Positions 43,964 to 53,196 of a stretch of 64,000 bases of DNA are shown in pieces. The position numbers were made by a program, and so were the translations under genes. Location of the stretch: NCBI RefSeq assembly GCF_014193895.1, contig NZ_BLZR01000001.1, forward strand, positions 3,782,001-3,846,000, in the 5' to 3' direction. Positions within the stretch are counted from its first letter, which is position 1. Each line of letters begins with the position of its first letter. This stretch comes from Clostridium fungisolvens (GTDB lineage Bacteria > Bacillota > Clostridia > Clostridiales > Clostridiaceae). The notes under the pieces are model-generated. The model saw only the letters and a list, made by a program, of their open reading frames with translations, did no database searches and was not told the origin of the DNA.

Positions 43964-45016
43964 CTATTTTGATTTAACATCTTTCATACCAAGTATATCA
44001 ATTCCGGTATAATAGTGTTTTAATATCTTCTTGTAATCATCTCCCAATTCAGCCATGGCGTTTGCTCCCCATTGGCTAAGTCCAACCCCATGCCCATATC
44101 CAATGCAATTAAATACTATCTTTCCATTGGAATAAGATATGGAAAAGTTTGTTGAATTTAATGAAAGTAACTTTCTAAACTCCGTACCTTTAACAATAGC
44201 TTTTCCTATTGAAATCTCATTTACGCCTCCTCCCTCTGTTCTAGAAAGAATTTTTAATTGAGATTTCAATGAAGATTTTTTAAGCCCAGCATCTTTATAA
44301 TTAGCATTTATTAAACTAGTAAATTTATCATAAGTAAAAGAAATCGTACTTTTGTATTTTGTAGCCTTATCTTCTCCTGGGCTATCAACCGAAACTAAAT
44401 AAGGTATATCATTACCGAATACCTCTTTTGAGCTTTCAGTTTTGCCTGAACTAACAGCAAAATATTGTGGATTCATAACTATAGAACCATTATAAGAAAG
44501 AACTTGTCCTTTAGTGCTATCAACTGCTTGTACAATTTTATTCCAATATGCATCCGCTTTATCTTTATCCCATTGATTCATCTTACTATTCTTATCTATA
44601 TATACTTGGCAATGTGTTGAATCACATATATCACCACCATTTGCCTGAGAACACTTATTTATCACTCTTGTAACAGCAAAAGTTCTTGCAGCTACTGCTT
44701 GAGCCTTTAATGCTTCTAAATTGAAATTAACAGGCATTTCAGCTGCCACTACACCATATAAATATTGTTCTAGATCCATCTCTTCGATCTTCTTAGTATC
44801 AGTTCTAAATACCCTTATTTTATTAACGCTTATAGTATTGCCATCCGCAACCTGATTCTTATCATAAATAAAGTTCTTAATATTTGATATATTTTTATTA
44901 AAATTACTACTGCTCCCTTGTAATAAGGAAATCGAAATAGGTATAAGAAAGCAAACAAAAAATACTACTCCAAAGCCCCAGATATATCTTTTATTTATTC
45001 CGTTACCAACTCTCAT
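43964..45016 (-). CDS. spoIID: Stage II sporulation protein D
   Basis: 350 aa. N-terminal membrane helix (about 12-30) and SpoIID domain with LEQYLYGVVAAEMPVNFNLEALKAQ (split here: LEQYLYGVVAAEMP then NFNLEALKAQAVAART, about 78-108), where the Glu of AAEMP is the catalytic acid of this lytic transglycosylase family. The C-terminal GYGHGVGLSQWGANAMA signature is complete. With SpoIIM and SpoIIP it digests septal wall during engulfment. It has its own terminator and is separated from murA by another. Confidence 0.96.
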   Translation of the reverse strand: MRVGNGINKRYIWGFGVVFFVCFLIPISISLLQGSSSNFNKNISNIKNFIYDKNQVADGNTISVNKIRVFRTDTKKIEEMDLEQYLYGVVAAEMPVNFNLEALKAQAVAARTFAVTRVINKCSQANGGDICDSTHCQVYIDKNSKMNQWDKDKADAYWNKIVQAVDSTKGQVLSYNGSIVMNPQYFAVSSGKTESSKEVFGNDIPYLVSVDSPGEDKATKYKSTISFTYDKFTSLINANYKDAGLKKSSLKSQLKILSRTEGGGVNEISIGKAIVKGTEFRKLLSLNSTNFSISYSNGKIVFNCIGYGHGVGLSQWGANAMAELGDDYKKILKHYYTGIDILGMKDVKSK

Positions 45017-45156
45017 AAGCTCCTCCTAAAATTTATGTTAGCATTAAAACGCAGCCTCCTATTTTTTTGCCCTTAGTAGATATTTTTTCTTATACTAAAT
45101 TTATATGCTTTGAAGAACATATTATTACTTTTTATACTTTTCAATACAGCAAAAAT

Positions 45157-45191
45157 AAAACTCAGATTACTTAAAGAGTAATCTGAGTTTT
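45157..45191 (-). terminator. Terminator of murA
   Basis: AAAACTCAGATTACT / AGTAATCTGAGTTTT perfect arms with a five-base loop. Confidence 0.9.
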
Positions 45192-45247
45192 ATTGAATTG
45201 ATAGGTTAATTATTCAATTTAAATTCATTAAATAAAACTGGAATATA

Positions 45248-46516
45248 TTAATCTGCGGAATATCTTTCTATTGCTGCTCCTATTGATCTTAATTTTCTTT
45301 CTATTTCAACATAACCTCTATCAATATGGTATATATCTGTTATATCTGTTTCGCCTTCCGCAGCTAATCCAGCTATTATTAATGCTGCACCAGCACGTAA
45401 ATCTGTTGCCTTAACCTCACAACCTGTAATCTTAGGAACACCTTCTATGAGAGCAGTTCTTCCATCAATTTTTACATTTGCTCCCATTCTAGATAGTTCA
45501 GAAACGTGCATAAATCTGTTTTCAAATACCGTTTCGGTTATAACACTTACTCCATTAGCAAGAGCTAATAGACTCATCATTTGAGCTTGCATATCGGTAG
45601 GAAATCCTGGGTATGGCATAGTTTTAATGTCTACAGATTTTATTATATTTCTTCCATCAACTACTATACTCTGTTCTTCTTCTGAGATTTCAATCTTTAC
45701 TCCACTTTCTTTAAGCTTTTCTATCACTGGTCTTAAATGTTCTTCATTTGTGCCTATTACTTTAATTTTACTATGTGTTATAGCACCTGCAATCATGTAA
45801 GTTCCTGCTTCAATACGATCATATATTGGAGTGTGCTCTGTTCCTTTAAGATTATCGACACCCTCAATTATTATTTTTCCTCTTCCAGCACCATCAATCA
45901 TAGCACCCATTGAATTCAAGAAATCAGCTAAATCTTTAATTTCTGGTTCTTCAGCTGCATTTTCTATTATTGTAGTTCCTTTTGCAAAAACTGATGCCAT
46001 AATTATGTTTTCTGTAGCACCGACTGATGGAAAATCTAGATATATCCTATTTCCTATAAGTCTTTTTGCCTTAGCTTCTACATATCCATGGCCAATTTCT
46101 ATATCTGCACCAAGTGCTTTAAACCCTTTAAGATGTAAATCTATAGGTCTGCTTCCTATATTACATCCTCCAGGTAATGAAAGTTTACAATATCCTAACC
46201 TAGATAGCATTGGTCCCATAATAAGAAATGAAGCTCTCATCTTTTTAACTAAATCATTATTCGCATTTATAGGTTTTATATTACATGAATCAACAGTTAT
46301 AGATTGGTTTATTTTATCTAAAGATATATTGCATCCAAGTTCCTGAAGTACATTACATATTACATATACATCTTCAAGCATAGGTGCATTATTTATTTTA
46401 ACTTTGTCATTGCCTAATATACTTGCTGCAATTATCGGAAGAACAGAATTTTTTGCTGCACTTACTTTTATTTCACCTGATAGTTCATTCCCACCCTTAA
46501 CTCTGATTTTATCCAT
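45248..46516 (-). CDS. murA: UDP-N-acetylglucosamine 1-carboxyvinyltransferase
   Basis: 422 aa from ATG 46516. An in-frame ATG at 46528 precedes the GGAGG that serves the second one. EPSP-synthase-like fold. KVSAAKNSVLP near residue 20, the catalytic Cys loop LPGGCNIGSRPIDLH (about 110-124), and GFPTDMQAQ (about 300) are visible. It adds enolpyruvate to UDP-GlcNAc, the first step to peptidoglycan, and is the fosfomycin target because of that Cys. It follows ywmB by 20 bases, as in Bacillus ywmB-murAA-spoIID. Confidence 0.96.
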   Translation of the reverse strand: MDKIRVKGGNELSGEIKVSAAKNSVLPIIAASILGNDKVKINNAPMLEDVYVICNVLQELGCNISLDKINQSITVDSCNIKPINANNDLVKKMRASFLIMGPMLSRLGYCKLSLPGGCNIGSRPIDLHLKGFKALGADIEIGHGYVEAKAKRLIGNRIYLDFPSVGATENIIMASVFAKGTTIIENAAEEPEIKDLADFLNSMGAMIDGAGRGKIIIEGVDNLKGTEHTPIYDRIEAGTYMIAGAITHSKIKVIGTNEEHLRPVIEKLKESGVKIEISEEEQSIVVDGRNIIKSVDIKTMPYPGFPTDMQAQMMSLLALANGVSVITETVFENRFMHVSELSRMGANVKIDGRTALIEGVPKITGCEVKATDLRAGAALIIAGLAAEGETDITDIYHIDRGYVEIERKLRSIGAAIERYSAD

Positions 46517-46536
46517 ATTATCCTCCATTAACCTTG

Positions 46537-47199
46537 TTAGTATGTTATAAAAATTATTGGTGTACCAATAATTAAGTATGTTCCTTTATCATTTTCACTA
46601 ATAGCATAGTTTACGGCTGTATTGTCTTTTAATCTTGCTACACCAGTAAAACCTGAATTTAGCTTAATAGTCTCCACATCTGCAGCTCCACCATACTTAA
46701 CAAGGGCTCTTTCTGTTAATTCTATGTTATTTTTAATGCTATCTGTAATTATCTTGCCCTTAACATAGCTAAAATATTGTACATCCATCGAGTCATCATA
46801 TAGTACTTTTTCTAATTGTTTCTTTAAAGTATCTATCTCATTTTTATTATCTGTGGCTATAGATGTTGCTGAAACCATAGTAATATTGTTTTCAACACTC
46901 GCAAATATTTCATAAGCTATATTATCTTTTTTGAAAGTTATATCAAAGTAGCTTGGTTCAATCTCTTTAGATACTATAACGTATGAGCTACTTACATTAG
47001 TAAAAATATTTTGGTAAATCTCATTCATATTTTTCTTTGACTTATATTGTACTTTTACACCACACTCGATAATTTTTGCTGAATTTTCTTTGAGTATATT
47101 ATTAGATATTGAACCATAGTCAACACTTACACTTTGGCACAATAAACCAAAAGAAAATATCAATAGAATAGCTGATAATAAAGAATACTTTATCCTCAT
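46537..47199 (-). CDS. ywmB: YwmB-family exported protein
   Basis: 220 aa with a signal or anchor peptide (about 5-24, SLLSAILLIFSFGLLC). The mature part alternates strands and helices, with TERALVKYGGAADVETIKLNSGFTGVA (about 163-189, quoted only to locate it; key residues GGA and SGFTG) near the end. Sequence similarity to YwmB is modest. The call leans on conserved position between the atp operon and murA. Function is unknown. It is co-transcribed with murA. Confidence 0.72.
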   Translation of the reverse strand: MRIKYSLLSAILLIFSFGLLCQSVSVDYGSISNNILKENSAKIIECGVKVQYKSKKNMNEIYQNIFTNVSSSYVIVSKEIEPSYFDITFKKDNIAYEIFASVENNITMVSATSIATDNKNEIDTLKKQLEKVLYDDSMDVQYFSYVKGKIITDSIKNNIELTERALVKYGGAADVETIKLNSGFTGVARLKDNTAVNYAISENDKGTYLIIGTPIIFITY

Positions 47200-47506
47200 A
47201 ACATCCCGCCCTTTCTATTTGATTATTGTCCAAGTTCCATGCTTTTATTCAATATAATTCCATTTTTTCCTTTGTACTACTATTTGATTAGCATTAATAA
47301 AATAAAGCATATAAAGATTTTACAAGCTTAACTCTGCTTGAATATTAATAGATATATTATTAATATATCTATTTTGGTAAAAAGTGTGAATATTACATTA
47401 AATGTCATTTACATTAATTCATATTTCTTTGTAGATTTAGTTTTTCTTAATTAATCATAAATTATATAAGTTAAAATAATATTTATTTAATTTTAGAAAA
47501 CAAAAA
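47200..47506. other. Non-coding gap between ywmB and atpC
   Basis: About 300 AT-rich bases. It should hold the ywmB-murA promoter. A short repeat TATATTATTAATATA-like stretch lies near 47350, but no gene is seen. Confidence 0.5.
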
Positions 47507-47537
47507 AAAAACGCTAAAATTATTTTTTAGCGTTTTT
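47507..47537 (-). terminator. Second terminator after atpC
   Basis: AAAAACGCTAAAA / TTTTAGCGTTTTT arms with a short loop, A tract on the left. Tandem with the one at 47547-47577. Confidence 0.8.
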
Positions 47538-47546
47538 GCTCACAGG

Positions 47547-47577
47547 AAAAAGCAAGCCATCAATTGACTTGCTTTTT
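47547..47577 (-). terminator. First terminator after atpC
   Basis: AAAAAGCAAG / CTTGCTTTTT with an 11-base loop, seven bases after atpC. Confidence 0.82.
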
Positions 47578-47583
47578 AAGAGT

Positions 47584-47979
47584 TTATTTCTTTATCTGCA
47601 ATCTAGCCATAGCTCTTGCTAAGGCTACTTTTGCTCTATAAACATCTACATCTACAGAACCCTGTAATCTCTTTTCTGCTCTTTCTTTAGCTTGCTGAGC
47701 TCTAGCAGCATCTATTTCTTCAGGCCATTCAGCAGAATCGCAAGCAAAAATTAGCTCATTATCCTTAAACTGAACAATTCCTGTAGAAGTAACCACAGAA
47801 TACTCTTTATTATTAGCATCAACAAACTTAGTTACTGTAGGTACTGTATTTGTTATATAAGCAATGTGATTTGCGTAAACCTCAAATTCACCATCACTAT
47901 TTTTCGAAAGAATCTTAATAACATCTCCAGAGAATATTTCTCTATTAGGAGTAATTAAATGTAAATTGAATGTATTCAT
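47584..47979 (-). CDS. atpC: ATP synthase epsilon subunit
   Basis: 131 aa. N-terminal beta sandwich (LHLITPNREIFSGDVIKIL) and C-terminal two-helix hairpin (EEIDAARAQQAKERAEKRL, then KVALARAMARLQI). It connects the rotor to the catalytic head and can inhibit ATP hydrolysis. Last gene of atpIBEFHAGDC, 25 bases after atpD and followed by two terminators. Confidence 0.97.
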   Translation of the reverse strand: MNTFNLHLITPNREIFSGDVIKILSKNSDGEFEVYANHIAYITNTVPTVTKFVDANNKEYSVVTSTGIVQFKDNELIFACDSAEWPEEIDAARAQQAKERAEKRLQGSVDVDVYRAKVALARAMARLQIKK

Positions 47980-48004
47980 AATTAATCTCCTCTATGTGTC
48001 CTAA

Positions 48005-49396
48005 TTAGGACATCTTCTTAGCAGCTTCTATAGCTTCGTCAATTGATCCTACGAATAAGAAAGCTGACTCAGGAAGATTATCATGTTTTCCTTCAAGTAT
48101 TTCTCTAAAACCTCTTATAGTTTCAGCAATTGGAACGTATTTTCCTTGCATTCCTGTAAATTGCTCAGCAACTGTAAATGGTTGTGAAAGGAATCTTTGA
48201 ACCTTTCTAGCTCTTCCAACTATTAATTTATCTTCTTCTGAAAGTTCATCAACACCAAGAATTGCTATGATATCTTGTAATTCTTTATATCTTTCAAGTA
48301 TATGCTTAACTTTTGAAGCAACATCGTAATGTTCCTTACCAACAACTCTTGGATCAAGAATTCTTGAAGTTGAGTCTAGTGGATCAACTGCAGGATAGAT
48401 ACCAAGTTCTGATATACTTCTTGATAAAACTGTTGTTGCATCAAGATGTGTAAATGTTGTTGCTGGAGCTGGGTCAGTTAAGTCATCGGCAGGAACATAA
48501 ACTGCTTGAACAGATGTAATTGATCCATGCTTTGTTGATGTAATTCTTTCCTGTAAAGCACCCATTTCAGTAGCAAGAGTTGGTTGGTATCCAACGGCAG
48601 AAGGCATTCTTCCAAGAAGCGCTGAAACTTCTGATCCAGCTTGAGTAAATCTAAATATATTATCTATAAATAAAAGTACGTCTTGACCTTGATCTCTAAA
48701 ATACTCAGCCATTGTAAGTCCTGTAAGAGCAACTCTCATTCTTGCTCCAGGTGGTTCATTCATTTGACCGAATACTAGAGCAGTCTTGTTGATAACCCCT
48801 GATTCCTTCATTTCAGATAGAAGGTCATTACCTTCTCTTGATCTTTCACCAACACCTGTAAATACTGATAATCCACCGTGTTGCTTTGCTATATTATTTA
48901 TAAGTTCTTGTATAAGAACTGTCTTACCAACACCTGCACCACCGAATAGACCTATTTTTCCTCCTCTTTGATATGGAGCTAATAAATCTATTACCTTTAT
49001 TCCTGTTTCAAACATTTCTGGTTCAACAGATTGTTCTGCAAAAGTTGGAGCTGGTCTATGGATTGGGTAGTTAAATTCACTTGTAACATCCCCTTCTTGA
49101 TCCATAGTTTTTCCTAAAACATTAAATAGTCTTCCTAAAACATTTTGACCAACTGGAACTGTAATTGGTTTTCCGCTATCAACAGCATCCATACCTCTTC
49201 TTAGTCCTTCTGTAGCTTCCATAGCTATTGCTCTAACTATATCGTCTCCCATATGTTGTTCAACTTCTGCTATTACTGTACGGTCTCCCATAGCGATTTC
49301 AATAGCATTGTATATATTAGGAAGTGCATCTGTATCAAACTTTATATCAATAACAGGTCCTATAACCTGAACTACTTTTCCTATACTGCCAGGCAT
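48005..49396 (-). CDS. atpD: ATP synthase beta subunit
   Basis: 463 aa. Walker A GGAGVGKT (about 151-158), GERSREGNDL, Walker B LLFIDNIFRF, and the DELSEED lever (about 380-386). This is the catalytic subunit of the F1 head. It is 15 bases from atpG. Sequence is highly conserved and unremarkable. Confidence 0.99.
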   Translation of the reverse strand: MPGSIGKVVQVIGPVIDIKFDTDALPNIYNAIEIAMGDRTVIAEVEQHMGDDIVRAIAMEATEGLRRGMDAVDSGKPITVPVGQNVLGRLFNVLGKTMDQEGDVTSEFNYPIHRPAPTFAEQSVEPEMFETGIKVIDLLAPYQRGGKIGLFGGAGVGKTVLIQELINNIAKQHGGLSVFTGVGERSREGNDLLSEMKESGVINKTALVFGQMNEPPGARMRVALTGLTMAEYFRDQGQDVLLFIDNIFRFTQAGSEVSALLGRMPSAVGYQPTLATEMGALQERITSTKHGSITSVQAVYVPADDLTDPAPATTFTHLDATTVLSRSISELGIYPAVDPLDSTSRILDPRVVGKEHYDVASKVKHILERYKELQDIIAILGVDELSEEDKLIVGRARKVQRFLSQPFTVAEQFTGMQGKYVPIAETIRGFREILEGKHDNLPESAFLFVGSIDEAIEAAKKMS

Positions 49397-49411
49397 TAGT
49401 ATACCTCCTCA

Positions 49412-50272
49412 CTATTTTTGCGCACTTGCTCCACTTACTATTTCAGTAATTTCTTGAGTAATAGCGCCTTGTCTTATTCTATTATATTTAATATTATATG
49501 CATCCAAAAGATCATTAGCATTCTTAGTAGCTCCGTCCATCGCTTGCATTCTTGAATTTTGTTCACTTGTCTTAGAATGAAGTAATGAATTAAGAAGTTT
49601 CCCTCTAAAATATACATCAAATGTATTTTCAACAACTGAGGAACTATTAGGTTCTATTAAGAAATCATTTCTTTTTGCATCTTTGTCTTCATTTCTATCT
49701 ACTGGTAAAAGTTTATCAACAGTTACTAATTGTTTAACTGGTGAATAAAAATGAGTATATACTACATTAACTTCGCCAACTTCATTGTCTTTATATAACC
49801 TTAAAGCATGCTCAACTACAGTCTTAGCCTCTTTAACAGTAGGTACATCTGGAATTTGAACATATTCAGCTATTGTCTCAAAGCCATATTTTTTTACATA
49901 AGATATGCCTTTTTGACCAACGACCATAACAACATTATTTAAAGTATCATAACCAGCTACTTCATGCAATTTAGAAGCTACACCATGATTGAAGCCTCCG
50001 CACAGACCTGAATCTGAAGAAAGCACAATATAAAGTTTTTTAGCCGATTTGTTTCCCTTTATGTAACTACTGTTATTATCATCATCTATAGACTTTATCA
50101 ACTCGTCTGCAACTTTCTGGATAGAATTAAAATATCTATTATTGGTTTCCAATTCCATTCTAGCTTTTCTTAGTTTAGAAGTGGCAACAAGTCCCATGGC
50201 TTTAGTTATCTTTTTGGTGTTGGTTACTGACTTAATTCTTCTTTTTATATCTAAAAGTCCAGCTCCTGCCAT
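49412..50272 (-). CDS. atpG: ATP synthase gamma subunit
   Basis: 286 aa from ATG 50272. A GTG nine bases earlier lies inside the AGGAGGTG ribosome binding site and cannot be used well. The N-terminal helix starts AGAGLLDIKRRIKSV, and the C-terminal helix carries TEQNSRMQAMDGATKNA. It is the central rotor shaft. It lies 38 bases after atpA. Confidence 0.97.
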   Translation of the reverse strand: MAGAGLLDIKRRIKSVTNTKKITKAMGLVATSKLRKARMELETNNRYFNSIQKVADELIKSIDDDNNSSYIKGNKSAKKLYIVLSSDSGLCGGFNHGVASKLHEVAGYDTLNNVVMVVGQKGISYVKKYGFETIAEYVQIPDVPTVKEAKTVVEHALRLYKDNEVGEVNVVYTHFYSPVKQLVTVDKLLPVDRNEDKDAKRNDFLIEPNSSSVVENTFDVYFRGKLLNSLLHSKTSEQNSRMQAMDGATKNANDLLDAYNIKYNRIRQGAITQEITEIVSGASAQK

Positions 50273-50310
50273 CCATTCCACCTCCTAAAAGATTGCATAG
50301 CTTAAAAAAG

Positions 50311-51819
50311 CTATGCTAAAAATATCTTCTTAAATTCTGCTATTGCTTGCTCAAGGTTTGATTTAATTTCATCAGTTAAAACTTTACCTTCAGCAATTGA
50401 CTTTGGAATATCTCTATGATGTGTATCAATATATTCTAAGAAGTCTTTTTCAAACGCTTTTATATCAGATACTTTTATATCAGATAAGAAGTCATTTACA
50501 GCAGCATAAAGGATTATTATTTGCTTCTCAACATCCATACCTGAATATTGATCTTGCTTTAATACTTCTATTAGTCTCTTACCTTTTTCAAGTCTTCTTT
50601 GAGTATCCTTATCAAGGTCAGAACCAAATTGAGCAAAAGCTGCAAGTTCTCTATACTGAGCAAGTTCTAGTCTTAATGTACCTGAAACTTGTTTCATAGC
50701 TTTTATTTGTGCATTACCACCAACTCTGGAAACTGACATACCTGAGTTAACCGCTGGTCTTTGACCTGCATTGAATAGCTCTGACTCAAGGAATATCTGA
50801 CCATCTGTTATTGATATAACATTTGTTGGGATGTAAGCAGTGATATCACCAGCTAGTGTTTCTATTATAGGAAGTGCAGTTAATGAACCTCCACCATTCT
50901 TAGCAGACAATTTTGCCGCTCTTTCAAGTAATCTTGAGTGAATGTAGAAAACATCTCCTGGATAAGCTTCTCTTCCTGGTGGTCTCTTAAGTAATAATGA
51001 CATTGTTCTGTAAGCTACAGCATGCTTAGTTAAATCATCATATACTACTAATACATGTTTTCCTTGATTCATAAAGTATTCACCCATTGAACATCCAGCA
51101 TATGGAGCTAGATATTGAAGTGGTGCTGAATCAGATGCTGTTGATGCTACAACTATTGTGTAGTCCATTGCTCCCATTTCAGTAAAAGTGTTAACTATAT
51201 GAGCAACTGTAGATTGTTTCTGACCTATAGCTACATATATACATATAACATCTTTACCTTTTTGGTTAAGAATTGTATCTATAGCTATAGCAGTCTTACC
51301 AATTTGTCTATCTCCGATTATAAGCTCTCTTTGACCTCTTCCGATTGGAATCATTGAGTCTATAGCTTTTATACCAGTTTGAAGAGGTTCATTAACTGAA
51401 CTTCTATCAATTATAGTTGGTGCTGGAGTTTCTATTGGTCTATAACCATCATTTTTTATTGGTCCTTTAGCATCTATTGGCATACCTAATGAATTTACAA
51501 CTCTTCCAATTAAGGCATCTCCTACTGGAACTTCAACTATCTTACCAGTTCTCTTAACAACGTCTCCTTCTTTGATTCCTTCTTCAGAACCTAGAAGAAC
51601 GCATCCTACGTTATCTTGTTCCAAGTTTTGAGCCATTCCATAGACATTGTTAGGGAATTCAAGAAGTTCACCTGCCATGCAATGATCCAAACCGTAAACT
51701 CTAGCAATACCATCACCGATTTGAATAATTGTACCTGAATCTACAGTTTCGATTTGCTTTTCGTATTTTTCTATTTCTCTTTTAATTATAGATGTTATCT
51801 CTTCCGGTTTAATATTCAT
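50311..51819 (-). CDS. atpA: ATP synthase alpha subunit
   Basis: 502 aa. Walker A GDRQIGKTA (about 169-177), and the GQRPAVNSGMSVSRVGGNAQ-type C-terminal signature (about 354-373). Non-catalytic nucleotide-binding subunit of F1. It starts 10 bases after atpH. Confidence 0.99.
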   Translation of the reverse strand: MNIKPEEITSIIKREIEKYEKQIETVDSGTIIQIGDGIARVYGLDHCMAGELLEFPNNVYGMAQNLEQDNVGCVLLGSEEGIKEGDVVKRTGKIVEVPVGDALIGRVVNSLGMPIDAKGPIKNDGYRPIETPAPTIIDRSSVNEPLQTGIKAIDSMIPIGRGQRELIIGDRQIGKTAIAIDTILNQKGKDVICIYVAIGQKQSTVAHIVNTFTEMGAMDYTIVVASTASDSAPLQYLAPYAGCSMGEYFMNQGKHVLVVYDDLTKHAVAYRTMSLLLKRPPGREAYPGDVFYIHSRLLERAAKLSAKNGGGSLTALPIIETLAGDITAYIPTNVISITDGQIFLESELFNAGQRPAVNSGMSVSRVGGNAQIKAMKQVSGTLRLELAQYRELAAFAQFGSDLDKDTQRRLEKGKRLIEVLKQDQYSGMDVEKQIIILYAAVNDFLSDIKVSDIKAFEKDFLEYIDTHHRDIPKSIAEGKVLTDEIKSNLEQAIAEFKKIFLA

Positions 51820-51829
51820 GGATTCACCT

Positions 51830-52369
51830 CTATTCTCTCTTAAGCATTAAGGCCTTCATTTCATCAAGCTTTAGCTTTATCGTTCCGTCAATAACGTCAT
51901 TTCCAACCCTAACGTAAAGTCCACCTATTATGCTCTTATCGATCTCTTGCTCGAATATAATATTTTTATCATATTTCTTTTCAAGCTTTTCTTTTAAACT
52001 TCTTAATTGTTCATCTTCTAAAGGAATTACACTTTTCACGTTTGCGATAAGTGTATTATTTCTTTCTAGATAGATTTTTTCCATCTGATCTAGTTTTTGT
52101 CTTAGATAAAGAATTCTATCCTTTTCTATTAATATTAATAGAAAAGAAAGCAACTCATCATCAATTTTTCCTTTAAATATATTAATAAAAGTATTTTTCT
52201 TTTTTCCAGTACTGATTTGCGGATGTTTAATAACTTCAAAAAATTCAGGATTATTGTAAACTAAATCGCAAATTTCCCTAAGATCTTGAAGATATTCTTC
52301 AACTTTTCCTTTTTCTTCTGCTACTTTATAAAGAGCAAGTGCGTATCTCCTATCTAAATATTCATACAT
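51830..52369 (-). CDS. atpH: ATP synthase delta subunit
   Basis: 179 aa. The N-terminal six-helix domain begins RRYALALYKVAEEKG; the C-terminal part has KKYDKNIIFEQEIDKSIIGG-type strands ending GGLYVRVGNDVIDGTI. It links F1 to the peripheral stalk. Two bases separate it from atpF. Confidence 0.95.
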   Translation of the reverse strand: MYEYLDRRYALALYKVAEEKGKVEEYLQDLREICDLVYNNPEFFEVIKHPQISTGKKKNTFINIFKGKIDDELLSFLLILIEKDRILYLRQKLDQMEKIYLERNNTLIANVKSVIPLEDEQLRSLKEKLEKKYDKNIIFEQEIDKSIIGGLYVRVGNDVIDGTIKLKLDEMKALMLKRE

Positions 52370-52371
52370 AA

Positions 52372-52854
52372 TTAGATACCTACCTTAGCAATAAAGTCAT
52401 TTATAAGCTTTCTGTGTTTATCTTCATCAATACTTTCTTCTAGAGCTTTAGTTGAAATAAGTACTGCTAGATCAACAACTTGATCTCTGATTTCTTGCTC
52501 TGCTTTCTCTTTTTCTCTTTTTATTTCTACAGTAGCTCTATCTAATATAGTTTGAGCTTCAGTTTTTGCTTGATCCACAATTTCTTCATATACTTTATCT
52601 GCTTTATGCTTTTGGGATTCAGTAAGTTTCTTTGCTTCATCCTTAGCAGATCTTAAAATTCTTTCATTCTCTAATAATAAAGTTCTAGCTTTTTCTGTGT
52701 CTTCATCGGCACTATCAAGTTTTGATTGTATATCGTTTTGTCTGTCTTCTATTACCTTTCCAATCTTTCCAAAGAAAAAGTGTCTCATAAAAGCATATAG
52801 AATCAAAAGATTAATTAACGCCGCCAAGACATGTAACCAGTCTATCTCCAACAT
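52372..52854 (-). CDS. atpF: ATP synthase b subunit
   Basis: 160 aa. One N-terminal membrane helix (about 5-24), then a long charged coiled coil, ending FIAKVGI. It forms the peripheral stalk as a dimer. The start is ATG 52854 by homology, but an in-frame ATG-TAG pair immediately precedes it (52855-52860) at better spacing from the GGGAGG ribosome binding site, which may limit initiation. Confidence 0.95.
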   Translation of the reverse strand: MLEIDWLHVLAALINLLILYAFMRHFFFGKIGKVIEDRQNDIQSKLDSADEDTEKARTLLLENERILRSAKDEAKKLTESQKHKADKVYEEIVDQAKTEAQTILDRATVEIKREKEKAEQEIRDQVVDLAVLISTKALEESIDEDKHRKLINDFIAKVGI

Positions 52855-52871
52855 CTACATCTTAGCCTCCC
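52855..52871 (-). promoter_or_regulatory. AUG-UAG start-stop unit before atpF
   Basis: The minus strand reads GGGAGG, CTAAG, ATG TAG, then the atpF ATG. The first ATG is five bases from the ribosome binding site, the atpF ATG eleven. A two-codon start-stop in the same frame would send ribosomes into termination before reinitiation. Confidence 0.55.
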
Positions 52872-52945
52872 TTCGGAGCAAAACTAATTATAATTATATT
52901 AAGAATTCAAATAATAATTGTTTGCCTTAATACAAATTTAAAAAA

Positions 52946-53170
52946 TTATTTTGCAACAAATATTAATAATATAGATACTAATAGTCCATAAATAGCTGTA
53001 GTTTCTGCGAATGCAGCACCAATTAATAATGTAGTTGTTATCTTACCGCTTAATTCAGGTTGTCTTGATATACCTTCTACAGCCTTACCTGTAGCTATAC
53101 CAATACCAACTCCTGCTCCAATACCTGCTAACGCAGCAATACCTGCTCCTAAATACTTAATATACTCCAT
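52946..53170 (-). CDS. atpE: ATP synthase c subunit
   Basis: 74 aa, two membrane helices joined by the RQPE loop. Helix 1 is Gly-rich (GIGAGVGIGIATGKAVEG). Helix 2 has the ion-binding Glu in AFAETTAIYGLL (about residue 57). E-T-T-x-x-Y resembles sodium-binding c subunits, but the Gln expected in helix 1 of the sodium type is Ile here. The coupling ion is therefore unclear. AGGAGG precedes the ATG by nine bases. Confidence 0.97.
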   Translation of the reverse strand: MEYIKYLGAGIAALAGIGAGVGIGIATGKAVEGISRQPELSGKITTTLLIGAAFAETTAIYGLLVSILLIFVAK

Positions 53171-53196
53171 TTAAAAAATCCTCCTTTAGTGTGTTT

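Noticed and set aside
45831..46346. 171-residue plus-strand frame inside murA
   Set aside because: Antisense shadow of murA codon pattern.
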